Source of the DNA: Cylindrobasidium torrendii FP15055 ss-10
Lineage: Eukaryota; Basidiomycota; Agaricomycetes; Agaricales; Physalacriaceae
Length of the DNA stretch: 64,000 nt
Direction of reading: 5' to 3'
Assembly (NCBI GenBank): GCA_000934385.1
Contig: KN880460.1
Location: forward strand, 1-64,000
Numbering within the stretch: position 1 is the stretch's first letter; each line of letters starts with the position of its first letter. The notes under the pieces are model-generated. The model made no database searches and was not told the DNA's origin. It saw only the letters and a list, made by a program, of their open reading frames with translations. Below, one piece after another: positions 16,769 to 27,634 of this stretch. Made by a program: the position numbers and the translations under genes.

Positions 16769-17098
16769 GGGTGCTAATGGGAAAGATGAAAAACTCGATC
16801 GCGATGTCGCGAACTAGAATGCCAGTGATGCGATCATTTTCGGATGGACACACAATGACATGGCTTTATAAGCAAGGCATCGGACGCCAGTCACAAGAGT
16901 TGGATATGTTTGAGCTCATTTTTGAATTCATCAGATTTTAGGGCACAGTCATTTTCTAGAACGTCGGGTTCTATAGTTTGTTTTCGGGGTAAGTAACAGG
17001 CCAAGATCATGCATCGTTGCATGATGATAGACTATAACAAACTTGAGCGTGACAAGCAGCCGCTGAGTCTGACAGTCACATTCCATCCTCTGACTACC
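16769..17098. other. Divergent promoter, TSR2 and F-box gene 1
   Basis: 330 nt shared 5' flank. It contains the small inverted repeat at 17006-17025 listed separately. The upstream motif pair seen before the other four F-box genes is not found at the matching distance here. Confidence 0.4.
17006..17025. repeat. Short perfect inverted repeat
   Basis: ATCATGCA, 4-nt loop, TGCATGAT. It lies about 75-95 nt upstream of the F-box gene 1 ATG and could be a dimeric regulator site or chance. Confidence 0.4.
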
Positions 17099-18899
17099 AT
17101 GACCGAGTCGACAGGTAAGACGATGGCATACTCTCCTCCTTCGCATTCCGACAACCCAAACAGCTAGCATCGCACAAGGCTACCAGGCCTGCCCAGCGGA
17201 GAATTTTTCATGTCCTTACCGCCGCATCAGCGCCCCAAAACAAGACGTCGTTGGGGCTGCATCAAGAGCGCTTCAGGAATTTGGAACACTCAAACCGACA
17301 AACGAACCGCCCACACCAGGAGAGGAAAAATCCATTCTTGCTTGCATCGAGTCGATGCAACTTTCGCTGAACGACATCCATTCCGTGCTCTTTGAGCTTG
17401 AAACGACGCGTAATACCATCGACCCACGCATCAAACCATACCAGGATGCAGAACTCCAACTCAAGCGGTCCATAGATGAGCATCGTGTTCTGTTGTCTGC
17501 CATTCGCCGACTGTCTGTGGAATTGCTCGTCGAAATATTCTCACATGTTGTTGAGGAGAAGCTCTTTGAGCCAACCGAGCAAGCCATACACCCCGAAGCT
17601 CTGTACATCAGCCATCCGCCGTCGCCCCTGCTAAATCTTGCTCTCACTTGCCGCCGATGGAACAGCGTCGTGCAGGGAACACCCAAACTTTGGTCTCATA
17701 TCAATATTGACCTCTGCTGTATCCCTGATAGCAAATGTCCCTCAAAATATTACTGCCAGATATCCCGCCAATTGAGGAACACGACGCGCAGAGGCCATAT
17801 TCCTTTATCTATCTCAATTGGGACGTGCGATGCTTGGGACAGCAACTTCGACCTAGGCCCCACCACCTTCTTGCTCCCGTCCTATGCGGCCAGCATCACA
17901 CACCTCACGCTCTTCATTCCTTCCGACGCCCTCGAGTGCATGAACTGCATTGGACCCCAGTTGACCAGGCTGGTGTACGCAACAGTGGCAAACACCTCGG
18001 CTGATCTTTTCCCCAACACTTTTGAGGTCTTTTCGCAGTGCACCACCCTCCGCACTTTCAATGTTATCAATTTCGACTGCTTTGACGGCGTGACTATCCT
18101 TAGTGGCGTGAAGCACCTCTCTTTGAGGCATCAAGGTATCACTCGCGGCAACGCGAAATACGACCAATTCGTGCTTGACTGCTTCACCCTCCAGGACCAC
18201 ATTCGCAAAATCACCCCCCTGGTAGATGGTCTCGAGACGCTCTGCATCGATATGAGTGCACTTGACATTGAACTATGCGATAAAACCCTTCTCCTGATGC
18301 CTAGACTCAAACAGCTGTCTGTAACCTCATTTAGCAACAAGGCTATCTCTTTTCTCTTAAAGCTGGTGTTCCTGCCCTCATTAGAGAAGCTCGCCCTCAG
18401 GCTATCCTCTGTGCATAGCAGCCCAGATAACATCACCTCTCAATATTTCCAAGCCATAAGCGACTTGGTCCAGCGTTCTGGGTGTCATCTAACAACGCTC
18501 GAACTCACCTTGCCAGCCAATGGAGCAGCCTCTCACATGATACCCGCTCTTTACCAGCTACCTGAGCTGGAGCATTTGACGATACGACAACGATCCAAGT
18601 CAGAAGTCGGCAGATACTTTGGGGACAGGGAGTTCCAGAAGGAGGGCGAGGTTCTGCTCCCAGTGCTGCAGACGCTCATACTGGACGCGGCGCCAATCTC
18701 TACGCAGGCGCTGCCGTCGCTCGCAGATTGGATTGAAGCCAGGGAAGAGAGCGCACCGTTGGAGAAGGTGGTGGTCATCTCTAGGGAAATACGGAACGTT
18801 GACACGGATAGAATGGCGCTCAGGCTATTCATGCTGAGGATGCTAGAGCTGGATGGGCTGGAAGTTCAAGTCAAAACTTCAGAGACGAAGGAAGACTGA
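17099..18899 (+). CDS. F-box/LRR-like protein, paralogue 1
   Basis: Two exons, 17099-17114 (16 nt) and 17164-18899, with a 49-nt phase-1 intron; 583 aa. The start is fixed by comparison with four paralogues at 28.9-38.3 kb, all of which begin with a 16-nt exon. After the N-terminus (TASIAQGYQACP) there is a predicted helical stretch, then the F-box (about residues 105-165: SAIRRLSVELLVEIF ... ALTCRRWNSVV ... LWSHINIDL), then a long region of irregular leucine-rich repeats. Family knowledge: F-box proteins bind Skp1 and recruit targets to SCF ubiquitin ligases; target and role here are unknown. It differs from its relatives in that two residues of the N-terminal Cys/His motif are lost (ENFSCPYRR against ENCPCPYHR). 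It is tail-to-tail with the next gene. Confidence 0.85.
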
Positions 18900-19106
18900 A
18901 ATCGGCTGATGAAAGAAGCATGGAGGACTCCCCTACGAATGACTACACCACACCATTTCAAAACACGTCGAACGAAGTATACACAGCAAAGGCTTGTGGC
19001 CCAATAGATAAAGTAGTAGAATATGCGCAGTATGTATATGTAGATTCCTTGTAGCTCGGTTGTATGCGTAGTATTACGAAGATATGATAATGTCCCAGTG
19101 TATCTC

Positions 19107-20489
19107 TCACCAAAATCCATTCCAGAAAAGCTCTACGCCTCCGCCCGGAGACTCCATACGCTCCTTGAGGGCGGGAAACAGTGTCCACAGTGTCTTCTCC
19201 GTCTTGTCCACTGGATCCCCCTTGCACGGCCAGCCTTCCAATACGATATCTGTGTTTTCCATCGACGCCAGCAGGCCATCCAGTGCCGAAATCTTCTCTA
19301 GCAACTCCTTGTTTCCTAGTACGCGGCGTTGGCGTTTGCTGCGTGGAACCATGAGCAACTTGAGATGAACCTTCTCGAGAGGAATTCTGGAGGCCTGAAT
19401 GCGATGCCGCAGCGAGTTTGTGTAGCAGTGCACCATAGAGAGTTCTTCGAGTTCTGACCGGGGCCGTCTGAGGGAGATACAAGCTTGGAACACGGAGAGC
19501 TCGGCGGGAAGGAGTAGCTCAGCCCAGTGGCCATGCGGCGCAAACGGTCCGTCGTTGCAAATCACTGCACGCAGCATGTTAGTGAATGGATCAGCATGAA
19601 CAAGGGTGAACGCACTGTAGTCGATGTACGCCAGATTGAGGTGTGGCAAGTCCGAACGAACACGCGAGACGATGGAATGGACGCCAGACACGTAAACGTT
19701 CCGTGTACTCCCCGGAAGGACGACGAGGCTTTCGAGCTTTGGATAGAACGAAGGAGAGACATAGCCGTTTGCGCCTGTGATCCAATCTGCTTGCAGCGCC
19801 ATGCATGTTATGTTGGGGAATGAGCACGCGACGAGCGCGGGGTGGGCGAACATCGGGCCATGCGCGTATTGGACTTGGATGCAGGATAGCATGACAGTCG
19901 GCACCGGTTTCAGCATGTCGAGCAGCGCGGCGAGTTCGACATAATGGCCCACGCGGAGGTCGTTGAGCGTGAGCGTGAGCCGAGGGATAGAGAACAGCGC
20001 CTTGGTCAGATTCCGCCATGCATCGTCGGGCATCGAATCCCAGCGCAGGCGGACCAGTTCGACGGCATCGAGGTTCGGTAGTGCGTGAAGGAGATCGCAG
20101 AGCGCAGGCGAGGTGAACACGGACGGATGCCGCCGCCATTTTTGGCCATCGGAGAAGTGGGGGTCGACAACGAGCGTCTGGACGAAAGAGGCGACATCGT
20201 GGCCCCGGGGCGCGTTTTTGACAATATCCACAAAGCGCGCGGCACATCGGCGGTGACTTGCGGTGGATATCGACTCTTGCAGTTCTATCTCCTCGCTGTT
20301 CCACACCGTCACGCTCGAGAAACGGTATTCACGAACGAGGGGAAGGATTTCGGGCCATGCGAGACAAAGAGATGAAAAGTAGTCCTGGTCGTCGTCGATG
20401 CACAGTTGTTTGAGATATTCAAAGACGATGAATTTGAGTTCTGTTGGAAAAAATGCTTCATGTAGGATATAGGTTTGTGTTGTCTCCAT
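19107..20489 (-). CDS. Hypothetical protein with F-box/LRR-like features
   Basis: A single exon of 460 aa from the ATG at 20489. The N-terminus (HEAFFPTELKFIVFEYLKQL) resembles the first helix of a fungal F-box. The rest has irregular leucine-rich segments (DLLHALPNLDAVELVRLRW, SIPRLTLTLNDL). It is not an obvious paralogue of the five F-box proteins nearby: the Cys motif, the 16-nt first exon and the shared F-box wording are absent. An upstream in-frame extension to 20570 is not preferred. The gene sits between F-box gene 1 and ADH copy 1 and has no counterpart on the other arm of the mirror block. Function is unknown. Confidence 0.6.
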   Translation of the reverse strand: METTQTYILHEAFFPTELKFIVFEYLKQLCIDDDQDYFSSLCLAWPEILPLVREYRFSSVTVWNSEEIELQESISTASHRRCAARFVDIVKNAPRGHDVASFVQTLVVDPHFSDGQKWRRHPSVFTSPALCDLLHALPNLDAVELVRLRWDSMPDDAWRNLTKALFSIPRLTLTLNDLRVGHYVELAALLDMLKPVPTVMLSCIQVQYAHGPMFAHPALVACSFPNITCMALQADWITGANGYVSPSFYPKLESLVVLPGSTRNVYVSGVHSIVSRVRSDLPHLNLAYIDYSAFTLVHADPFTNMLRAVICNDGPFAPHGHWAELLLPAELSVFQACISLRRPRSELEELSMVHCYTNSLRHRIQASRIPLEKVHLKLLMVPRSKRQRRVLGNKELLEKISALDGLLASMENTDIVLEGWPCKGDPVDKTEKTLWTLFPALKERMESPGGGVELFWNGFW

Positions 20490-20875
20490 CGCCGGGCAAA
20501 AATGAAAAAGGATATGTGCGTAGGGCGTAGTCGTGGACGCGTGCAAGTCAGAAATTCGGTGGCATTGCATTGTCCGTTCCGAATTGAAATATTGATCACT
20601 CCGTCCGTAAAACTGCCGAGCATAATGGAATTTCCGTCGCGTCAGAGCCTCAGAGGCGCCTATCTACATATCCAATGTGAGGAATGAGAGACTATAGCGA
20701 TGCGCTGGTCTACACCCTGGTCAGTTAGCTTGAGTTAAGCACACCAAAACGACGTTCGCACGACGTTCGCACAGGTGAACAGCAAGAAAAGATTGGAATA
20801 AATATTGCATGCACCTAATAGCCATACAGTAGCGACACGCTACATACATCCTTTGAATATTGTACTATGTTACAT
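20490..20875. other. Intergenic between hypothetical gene and ADH copy 1
   Basis: About 390 nt: the 5' flank of the hypothetical gene and the 3' flank of ADH copy 1. Near 20751-20772 ACGACGTTCGCAC is tandemly repeated. No gene seen. Confidence 0.4.
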
Positions 20876-22102
20876 TTACTTGGTGAGATCGAAAACAATG
20901 CGTCCTGCCACTGTGCCATTGCTCATACCATCGTACGTGCTGAAGAAATCATCAGTGAGTAGTTAAAGGTGTAAGAAAGAAAAGACACACTTCTTGAGCT
21001 CCTTGAGGTCCCTGGTCTCAAAATGCACCTTAACCTCTCCGCGAGCAGCAAGGTCGAGCGCCTCGCGCGCATCCTGGCGGTTACCGACGTATGAACCAAT
21101 GATGCTGATGCTCTTGAAGACGGTGAAGAAGATAGATGCGTTGAGGGTAGCTTCTCCAGGAAGGCCAACAGCCATGAGGGTCGCGCCTGCACGAAGATAC
21201 TCGAGCGCCTGTGTGTATCCGCCGCTGGATGCAGAAGTGACGACTGCAGAGTGTGCACCTTTGCCGCCGGTGACCCTCTTCACGTCGGCAACGATATCCT
21301 TGGACTCCTTGAAGTCGATCCATGCCTCAGCACCAAGCGATTGAACGAGCTTCTTCTTGTGGTCGCCTGTGTCGATGGCAATGACACGCAGACCGCGAGC
21401 GCGAGCGTACTGGACGGCCAAATGTCCAAGGCCTCCGCCAGCACCGGGAATAACGATGAAGTCGCCTTGCTCTGTGCGAGAGTACTTGATGGCACGGTAG
21501 ACGGTGACACCAGCGCAAAGAATGGAAGCAGCAGCATTGGAGTCGAAACCCTCAGGGATGGGAGTGACATGGCGGACGAAAGAGACAACGTATTCGGCGA
21601 AGGTGCCGTCAACGGTGAAACCGGAAAGTTTGGCGTGGTCGCAGTCTGCAAATGCAATGAGGACAATTTCTGGAAATAAAAGAGTAAGACTCACTTTGCT
21701 CACGGCCCTTACGGCAGTCTTCGCAGTTGAGGCAGGAGTCGGCGAGCCACTTGATGCCGACGCGCTCGCCAAGCTGGACAGGGGAATTGTCGGTGTGGTC
21801 GCCGATGGCGACAATGGTTCCAACGCCTTCGTGGCCGCCAATAAGAGGGGTCTTCGCCTTCAATGGCCAGTCGTCGAGGGCGGCGTGGAGATCGGTGTGG
21901 CAGCAACCTAAGCCAGACGGTGAGCCTGAAGATGCGTCGAGCAATGATGGAAGTACGCACCAGACGCCTCTATCTTGATGAGGCACTCGCCAGGCTTGAG
22001 ATCCTTCTGCTGGGTAACAGGCCAGTCGTTCTTGATTTCAATGGTACCGCCCGCCTTGGGAACGACAGCGACTTTCTGGACCTTGGGAATGTTCTGGGAC
22101 AT
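20876..22102 (-). CDS. Zinc-dependent alcohol dehydrogenase, copy 1
   Basis: Four exons: 21961-22102, 21695-21907, 20991-21645, 20876-20939; 357 aa. This is a yeast Adh1-type medium-chain dehydrogenase that interconverts ethanol and acetaldehyde (or similar alcohols) with NAD, normally cytosolic. Catalytic zinc ligands are visible in GCCHTDLH and GGHEGVG. The structural-zinc cysteines are in SCLNCEDCRKGREQNC, whose last Cys exists only after splicing. The Rossmann loop is GAGGGLGH. A TATA box about 92 nt upstream and a CT-rich leader suggest strong expression. The copy at 27635-28861 is nearly identical in protein, has the same exon lengths (142, 213, 655, 64) and lies in opposite orientation. 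Both copies keep all ligands, so both should be active. Confidence 0.93.
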
Positions 22103-22193
22103 GGCGGCGAAGAAGGGTGGTTGGGTGAAGGATGAGGTGAGATATAAGAGGGAGGAGGGAAAGCTAAGGAATTTGAGTCGACAGTCGTCAGCC

Positions 22194-22199
22194 TTTATA
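22194..22199 (-). promoter_or_regulatory. TATA box of ADH copy 1
   Basis: CTATAAAGGCT on the minus strand, about 92 nt upstream of the ATG. The same 11 bases occur at almost the same distance before ADH copy 2. Confidence 0.55.
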
Positions 22200-22819
22200 G
22201 TTTGTGCCGCGGATGCAAGACCCCTGCCGCTATCTATTAGCACAGATCAAAATTTATCTATAGGAGGTCCGCACTGCGCCGAAGACCCCATGGGGGAGAC
22301 CTGGGGAGACCACCTGACGCGGGGCATCGTCGTCCCCAATCGTTTTAAGAGACCGCTCTGTCATTTAATATTGCTAATTTTCAGGAGAAATATCTTTGAC
22401 GGAGAAGCGATTGTCCAGCGGGAGTGGCAGAGATTTGTGCCACCCAGAAGGAAAAACATCCAAGCAAAGGACAAGGCGATTGTTTTCACCACCAAGAAGT
22501 TGACGCACCAGCCACCTCTTGTTCGCATCACCAATTTCTTTTCGTAATTTCGGAAGCCCGCGTTTCTAGGGTACACCGTCGTCCACAGCCTTGCGGGCCA
22601 CCGAGACAAGTCACGCCACCAGACGCGTACACTCTCTCCTATACCGCGTACCGTGCAAGCAGTCACTCTCTCCACGCGTAGCGCGACTTCAGTCACTGGC
22701 CATAAGCGTCCATGGCTGGTAGATATGTTCAACAAACAACTACATCCTCAAATCGTTTAGTATATCCCAAACATTGTACACCTAGAAATACATTACCGTG
22801 CCTCACACCTCTACACCTC
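22200..22819. other. ADH copy 1 upstream region and NRDE2 3' flank
   Basis: About 620 nt without a supported gene. It should contain the upstream elements of ADH copy 1. The frames present show no conserved features. Confidence 0.4.
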
Positions 22820-25800
22820 CTATAGAAAGGGCATCAACCGCCGACGCTCCGCAGCCTCCTCTTCTACCTCGTCCCGGACACCCTCTAGGAAAGTATCCAC
22901 TTCATCCATCGTGATGTCGGTCTCCCTGTTGTTGACTGCCAATGGGGCTGGCTCAGCTGGATCTGGTACCGTGCGCAAACGTAGGCCCTTGTCGGTCATC
23001 ATAGCTATCAGATTCTCCAACTCATCTGGGGTAAACACTTGTCGCAACGCGTCGAACGCAAGGAGATACAACACTTTGATGCACGCGTCAGCATCAGGCT
23101 TTTCGCCATAGAAAACTCAACCCAACCCACCTTTGGCATTTGGACACTCTGCAATAGCCACCCAAAACAGCGTCTTGGCCTTTTGCAGATCGCCCGCTTT
23201 CCTCTCAAGTTCAATATACACGCGCCAGATTTCTGGGCACCTCGCAGTCCTGCATAACATGTCAGTCAAAATCTCGAACCATCAGAGAACAGCGTACCTT
23301 TCGTCTCGGACTGCAACAGCCAAACGAGCCCTGACCCTCTCAGCCTCACTAGCCCACTGTCCTGCCTGCCACTTCCCAGTCCAAACTTCCTGTATCCTCC
23401 GTCGCACACCCTTGGTCACCATCCCCGGACTTTCCGTCGCAATCGCTCTCACGCGTCCCCACACACTTTGTCCTTTCTCGCCCTCCAGAAACGCCTCCAG
23501 AACAATCGAATTTCCCGGCCATTTCTCCAGCGCCCGTCTACTCCTTTCCCTCAGCAGCCTCGGCTCCATCACATTCTTGAGTACAACGCTGTGCCGATAC
23601 AGCATAAGCAGCACTGCCGTGTCCCTACTCTCCTCCGGAATACCATCCAAAGGCACTTGATCCATCACATCTATCGCAGACGTTGCACTCCCCGTCAGGA
23701 TGAGCTCGAGTAGCGCCCTAAGTTTCCACCACGCCTCCCGGTCCTTCCATCTCGCCTCCCTCGCCAAATCCCATGCATTGTCCTCGAGTGTCCTCTTTGC
23801 ACGTAACACAGCGACTTTACTGGTATCCTGAACACCAACAGCGCGCAGAATGAGTGTCTGCGCGGCGTCAGGTTTTCCCGCTAACCACTCCATTTCAGCT
23901 GCGTCCCACCAAAGTCGTGCAAGCCATGGCTGGTTGGAATGCACAGACGGCGCAAGAGAGCCAAGAACGTTCGCATACACCTTTCGTGCATCATTCAGCT
24001 TGCCTCTGCGTCTTTGCAGACGTGCATGTGCTGCCCAGTGCGGTAGCGAATCGCGCGCATTGGAGAGATAGCCCTGCGATATCTTCAATGCGCTAGTAAA
24101 TGAAGAAATTAGCTACAGCCTTCGTAAAATGAACACACGCACCCTTTAATGTCAACCAGCGCCTCGAAGGCCAGTGATAAGACGTCCCATTCCGCATCCT
24201 CATTCCCAAACCGCATTTGCGCAAACAAACGTCGTACCAGCCCCACATCAACATCCACTAAATCCAGTTTACCCCACATACCCTCAGCCGACATTGAGTC
24301 GTCCAATGGATCCAACACGCCATATCCCCATGCTTTGGCTGGAATAGGGCCAGCAGCGTACTGCCGTTCACGACCAACGGACGCGCCAGATACGGTATCA
24401 TACAAAGGTGCCTTCTCGTTCGCTGAAGGAAACAGTGGATCCAAGCGTTCTTGCGCAAAGAAACTGTTCGCTGACCAACGGTCGTCCCATCCCGCATCAG
24501 TTTTGCCCGCCTCAAGTACACCTTCTGAGAACCCAGGAATAGTTAGCCCCAGGAATGAGAGCCAGCATAGCCGAAAAGCGTCTCTCCCTTGGGAAGTCTT
24601 CAATTTCAACATGAAAGGCTTGAGGTCGGCGAACGGTATGACAGAGAATGCATCCCAGTCGTCGTTCGTCTGCTCGAATGCCTTTGCTGGGACCACTTGA
24701 TGGACGTCTGCATAGCGTTCTTGCATCGCCCACCGCTGGTATGCGTCACCGTGTATCGGAGGAGTCGCGGGAGATGCTGAATTCGGCGTGGGATCCGGCT
24801 TGCGAGCAGCGACCCACTGTGCCCATCCAGTCGACCCAGGTTCGCCCATCCGCGGGGTCTCTGATTCCCAGAACTCCTCGAAATGGTCGAGCACCGCTTC
24901 AAATTGCATTCCGTGTATATCTTGTGGGAGTTCAAAGGTCCTGGAAAAGATGAACACAAGGAAATGGAAGAAGGAAGGTTGCTGACAGTTCGGCCTGAGC
25001 TTGGAACATCGCCATAGCTCGCTCTACAAAGCCTGTAACACGAATTAGACTTGAAGGATCACGGTTCGGAAAAAGACGCACCTGCTTCCCGGAAAGCACA
25101 AGCCACGCGCCAGAAGACACGAAGCTGGCCCATCTCGTCCATACTGACTTTGTTCAACACTCGTACTACATCATCAACAATCTCCTCACACCCAGTCGTC
25201 CGTATACGCCAATTGAGCCATTCCATCCATATCTGCAGCGCATTTTCCTGAGCGTATGCCTCTTCCCACTCGTCCTCCAGCTTGTCCTCCTTCCAGACCA
25301 GGGCGCCTGCCTGTAAATACTGCAAGACGAGCGGGAGGCAGCCCCAATGGCGTTCATCCGCTTCCAGGGCTTTCTTCAGTATCGCCAATGTGATAGCCGC
25401 TTGTTGCTTCGGTTTGGCTTGAGTGACTTCCGCAAGAGAGACGGACAGGCGCTTGAGCCAATTCTTCGGATTACTGGGATCGGCGTCAACAGCGCGCTCA
25501 GCGTCCTGGATGGCCCGTTGTTCGACAGTGAGAACAATGTTCTCTGTATCCGATTCTTCCTCTTCCATCGTACCCTCTTCCTCGGATTCGGACGCATCAC
25601 GTTTATCCCAAATGTTGTCCCCAGGCGCGTCCTTGGGTATTCGGCGTTGAAGTGGGATGAACTCGGCATCATGAGAAAGAGGGTTGGTAATAATTAGAAT
25701 GCGTTTGCTGGGTGCTTTCTGGAGGGTATGTTTGGCTTTATCATCTGTGAGTGTAGGACGCTGGTCGAATGAGCGAATGGTACGGAAGTGTCTCTGAACA

Positions 25801-26250
25801 CACACCTTGGGGCGCCCTCGTTCTCCAACTTCTACCAAACCATATCTACGACCAAGAATGGTAAGTGTGGGTAGTCCTAGTATATGGTTTCCATCTAAAC
25901 ATGGTAAGGTCAATGCAACCCAATAGTTTCTTGACAACTCACGCACTCTTATACTTCGGAACCGTTGACTCTGCCGGAGCGCCGTAGTCTAGGTTTCCTT
26001 GATCTCCCCGCTTGTCCACAATGTAGTCTATGGGCTTTGCGTCGTCCTCATCGCGGCGAGACGCGCGTGTTGGGTCGCGTGAATGATGCCTGTGTTTCCG
26101 CTCCTTGTCGCGACTGCTTTCCTTACGGTCATCTCTCTTCTCTTTCTTGTGTTTCCTGCTCTCCTTGCTTCCATTTGTGCTTGAATTGGCCTCCTTGGCT
26201 GATGATGAAGGAGCAGGAAGCGGGAATGATGAGAACGACGGCACGGACAT
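22820..26250 (-). CDS. NRDE2: NRDE2-like nuclear RNA surveillance factor
   Basis: Eight exons: 25947-26250, 25806-25894, 25082-25760, 24987-25032, 24143-24940, 23298-24092, 23131-23249, 22820-23073; 1,027 aa. The N-terminus is a basic/charged low-complexity tract (KHKKEKRDD, RKHRHHSRD). A conserved block, ILGLPTLTILGRRYG, follows, then NAERA-type HAT/TPR helices starting near PSNPKNWLKRL and continuing to the C-terminus (WRVYIELERKAGD, LFWVAIAECPNAK). Family knowledge: Nrde2/Nrl1 is a nuclear protein that binds the Mtr4 helicase and links splicing factors to the exosome and to small-RNA silencing. The stop-free 45-nt intron at 25761-25805 is the weakest junction. The gene is divergent with NIP7 from an 83-nt spacer. 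Confidence 0.85.
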
Positions 26251-26333
26251 GATGATGGCCAATGTAGGGACGTAGCCCTGATCGCCGATCATTGCTTTTT
26301 CGGATTTCCTGCATCCATCACACTTTTTCGACG
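26251..26333. promoter_or_regulatory. Bidirectional promoter, NRDE2 and NIP7
   Basis: Only 83 nt separate the two start codons, so both core promoters must lie here or inside the other gene. No TATA box is visible. Confidence 0.6.
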
Positions 26334-27122
26334 ATGCGGCCCTTGACTGAAGACGAGTCCAAGACTCTGTTCACAAAACTTGCCAACTATGTCGTGCGTC
26401 CATTTTCTGTCTATTCAGCCCTACCACTCACTGTCTCCAGGGCAAGAACCTTGTGCATCTCATCGACCGTCCAGACGAGCCGTATTGCTTTAGATTGCAC
26501 AAGGACCGTGTTTTCTACGTCTCCGAATCATCAATGCGCCTTGCCACATCTGTAGCACGTCCGAATCTCGTTAGCATGGGAATCTGCTTCGGAAAATTCA
26601 GCAAGAGTGGGAAGTTCAAACTGCACATAACGGCTCTCGACTATTTGGCTCAGTACGCAAAATTCAAGGTGCGTGGCATGTTCAGGCATGTGTGGCGAAT
26701 CTGACTGTTGCCATCTAGGTCTGGATAAAACCCAACGGCGAGATGCCCTTCCTCTACGGCAATCATGTTGTAAAAGCACATCTCGGTCGCATAACAGAAG
26801 ACACGCCCGAGCACCAGGGTGTGGTTGTCTACAGCATGAACGATACACCATTGGTTAGCTATACTCCAGTATGTTCCCGTTCTGTGCTCATTTCCACCAG
26901 GGCTTCGGTGTGACCGCACGATCCACAACAGAGACGCGCAAACTCGATCCCACTGCAATAATAGTATTCCACCAGGCGTACGGTCTCCGCCCTATCCCTC
27001 TCATGCGCGCATTCTGACACAGTCTATAGTGATGTTGGTGAATACTTGCGAGACGAGGTAAATTTGACGCTTTGTACTCCCGAGACCTTTCTCTTATGCA
27101 TTGACAGGACACTCTTTTCTGA
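26334..27122 (+). CDS. NIP7: 60S ribosome biogenesis protein NIP7
   Basis: Six exons: 26334-26393, 26441-26668, 26719-26853, 26901-26977, 27030-27057, 27108-27122; 180 aa, the exact usual length of Nip7. The N-terminal domain starts [20 protein letters not shown]. The C-terminal PUA domain includes [21 protein letters not shown] and GFGVTARST, and the protein ends EYLRDEDTLF. The last coding exon is only 15 nt. Family knowledge: Nip7 binds Nop8/Nop53-type partners and 27S pre-rRNA in nucleolar pre-60S particles and is essential in yeast. Each junction keeps phase and family sequence, so confidence is high. Confidence 0.95.
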
Positions 27123-27634
27123 ACGGAGGTGCGAACATATCCGCCTCTTGTCCAAAAATGTATATACTCGGTCCTGCACATAATGGAACGCTTTCACGAA
27201 GCGCTCGGTTGCGCTCCTCGGTGCCCAAAATCTCATGTACTTTCTTATGCCATTTCACTGATTGAAAAGCTCGTGTACAAATTTGAGCGCCGCCACTTCC
27301 GCATTGCTATTAAACCCTGTCTGCAAAGATCTCCATTGTGCAAATTGAGAGCGCTGGGTAGGACGCCGAGTCTCATGTGGTCAAGCGGGCGCCCTCCTGT
27401 CCTTTCTTGCAGTCCACTCCTTCGTGTCCGTAGGAGGGACTAGACCACAGGGGTGCTTTTGCTAGGACGCGGCCGGGTCAGCAGGCTACCCCACGGGGTA
27501 ACTAGCGCGATCCGTGTCTCAAGTCGGTCCCCCGCCAAAAAGCTATAAAGGCTCTCAGAATTCAGTGATATTCTCCAGCTTTCCAGCCAATCTCCCCTCT
27601 CATTCCATCCCCCGCTCCTCTTCTTTTCTACATC
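27123..27634. other. Promoter region of ADH copy 2
   Basis: About 510 nt. It holds CTATAAAGGCT (TATA box at 27544-27549, about 91 nt before the ATG) and a C/T-rich leader of the type found before highly expressed fungal genes. No gene seen. Confidence 0.5.
27544..27549 (+). promoter_or_regulatory. TATA box of ADH copy 2
   Basis: TATAAA within CTATAAAGGCT, matching the core promoter of ADH copy 1 in sequence and distance from the start. Confidence 0.55.

Noticed and set aside
19107..20489. Sixth member of the clustered F-box family
   Set aside because: It lacks the 16-nt exon, the N-terminal Cys/His motif and the shared F-box wording, so it is kept as a separate hypothetical protein.
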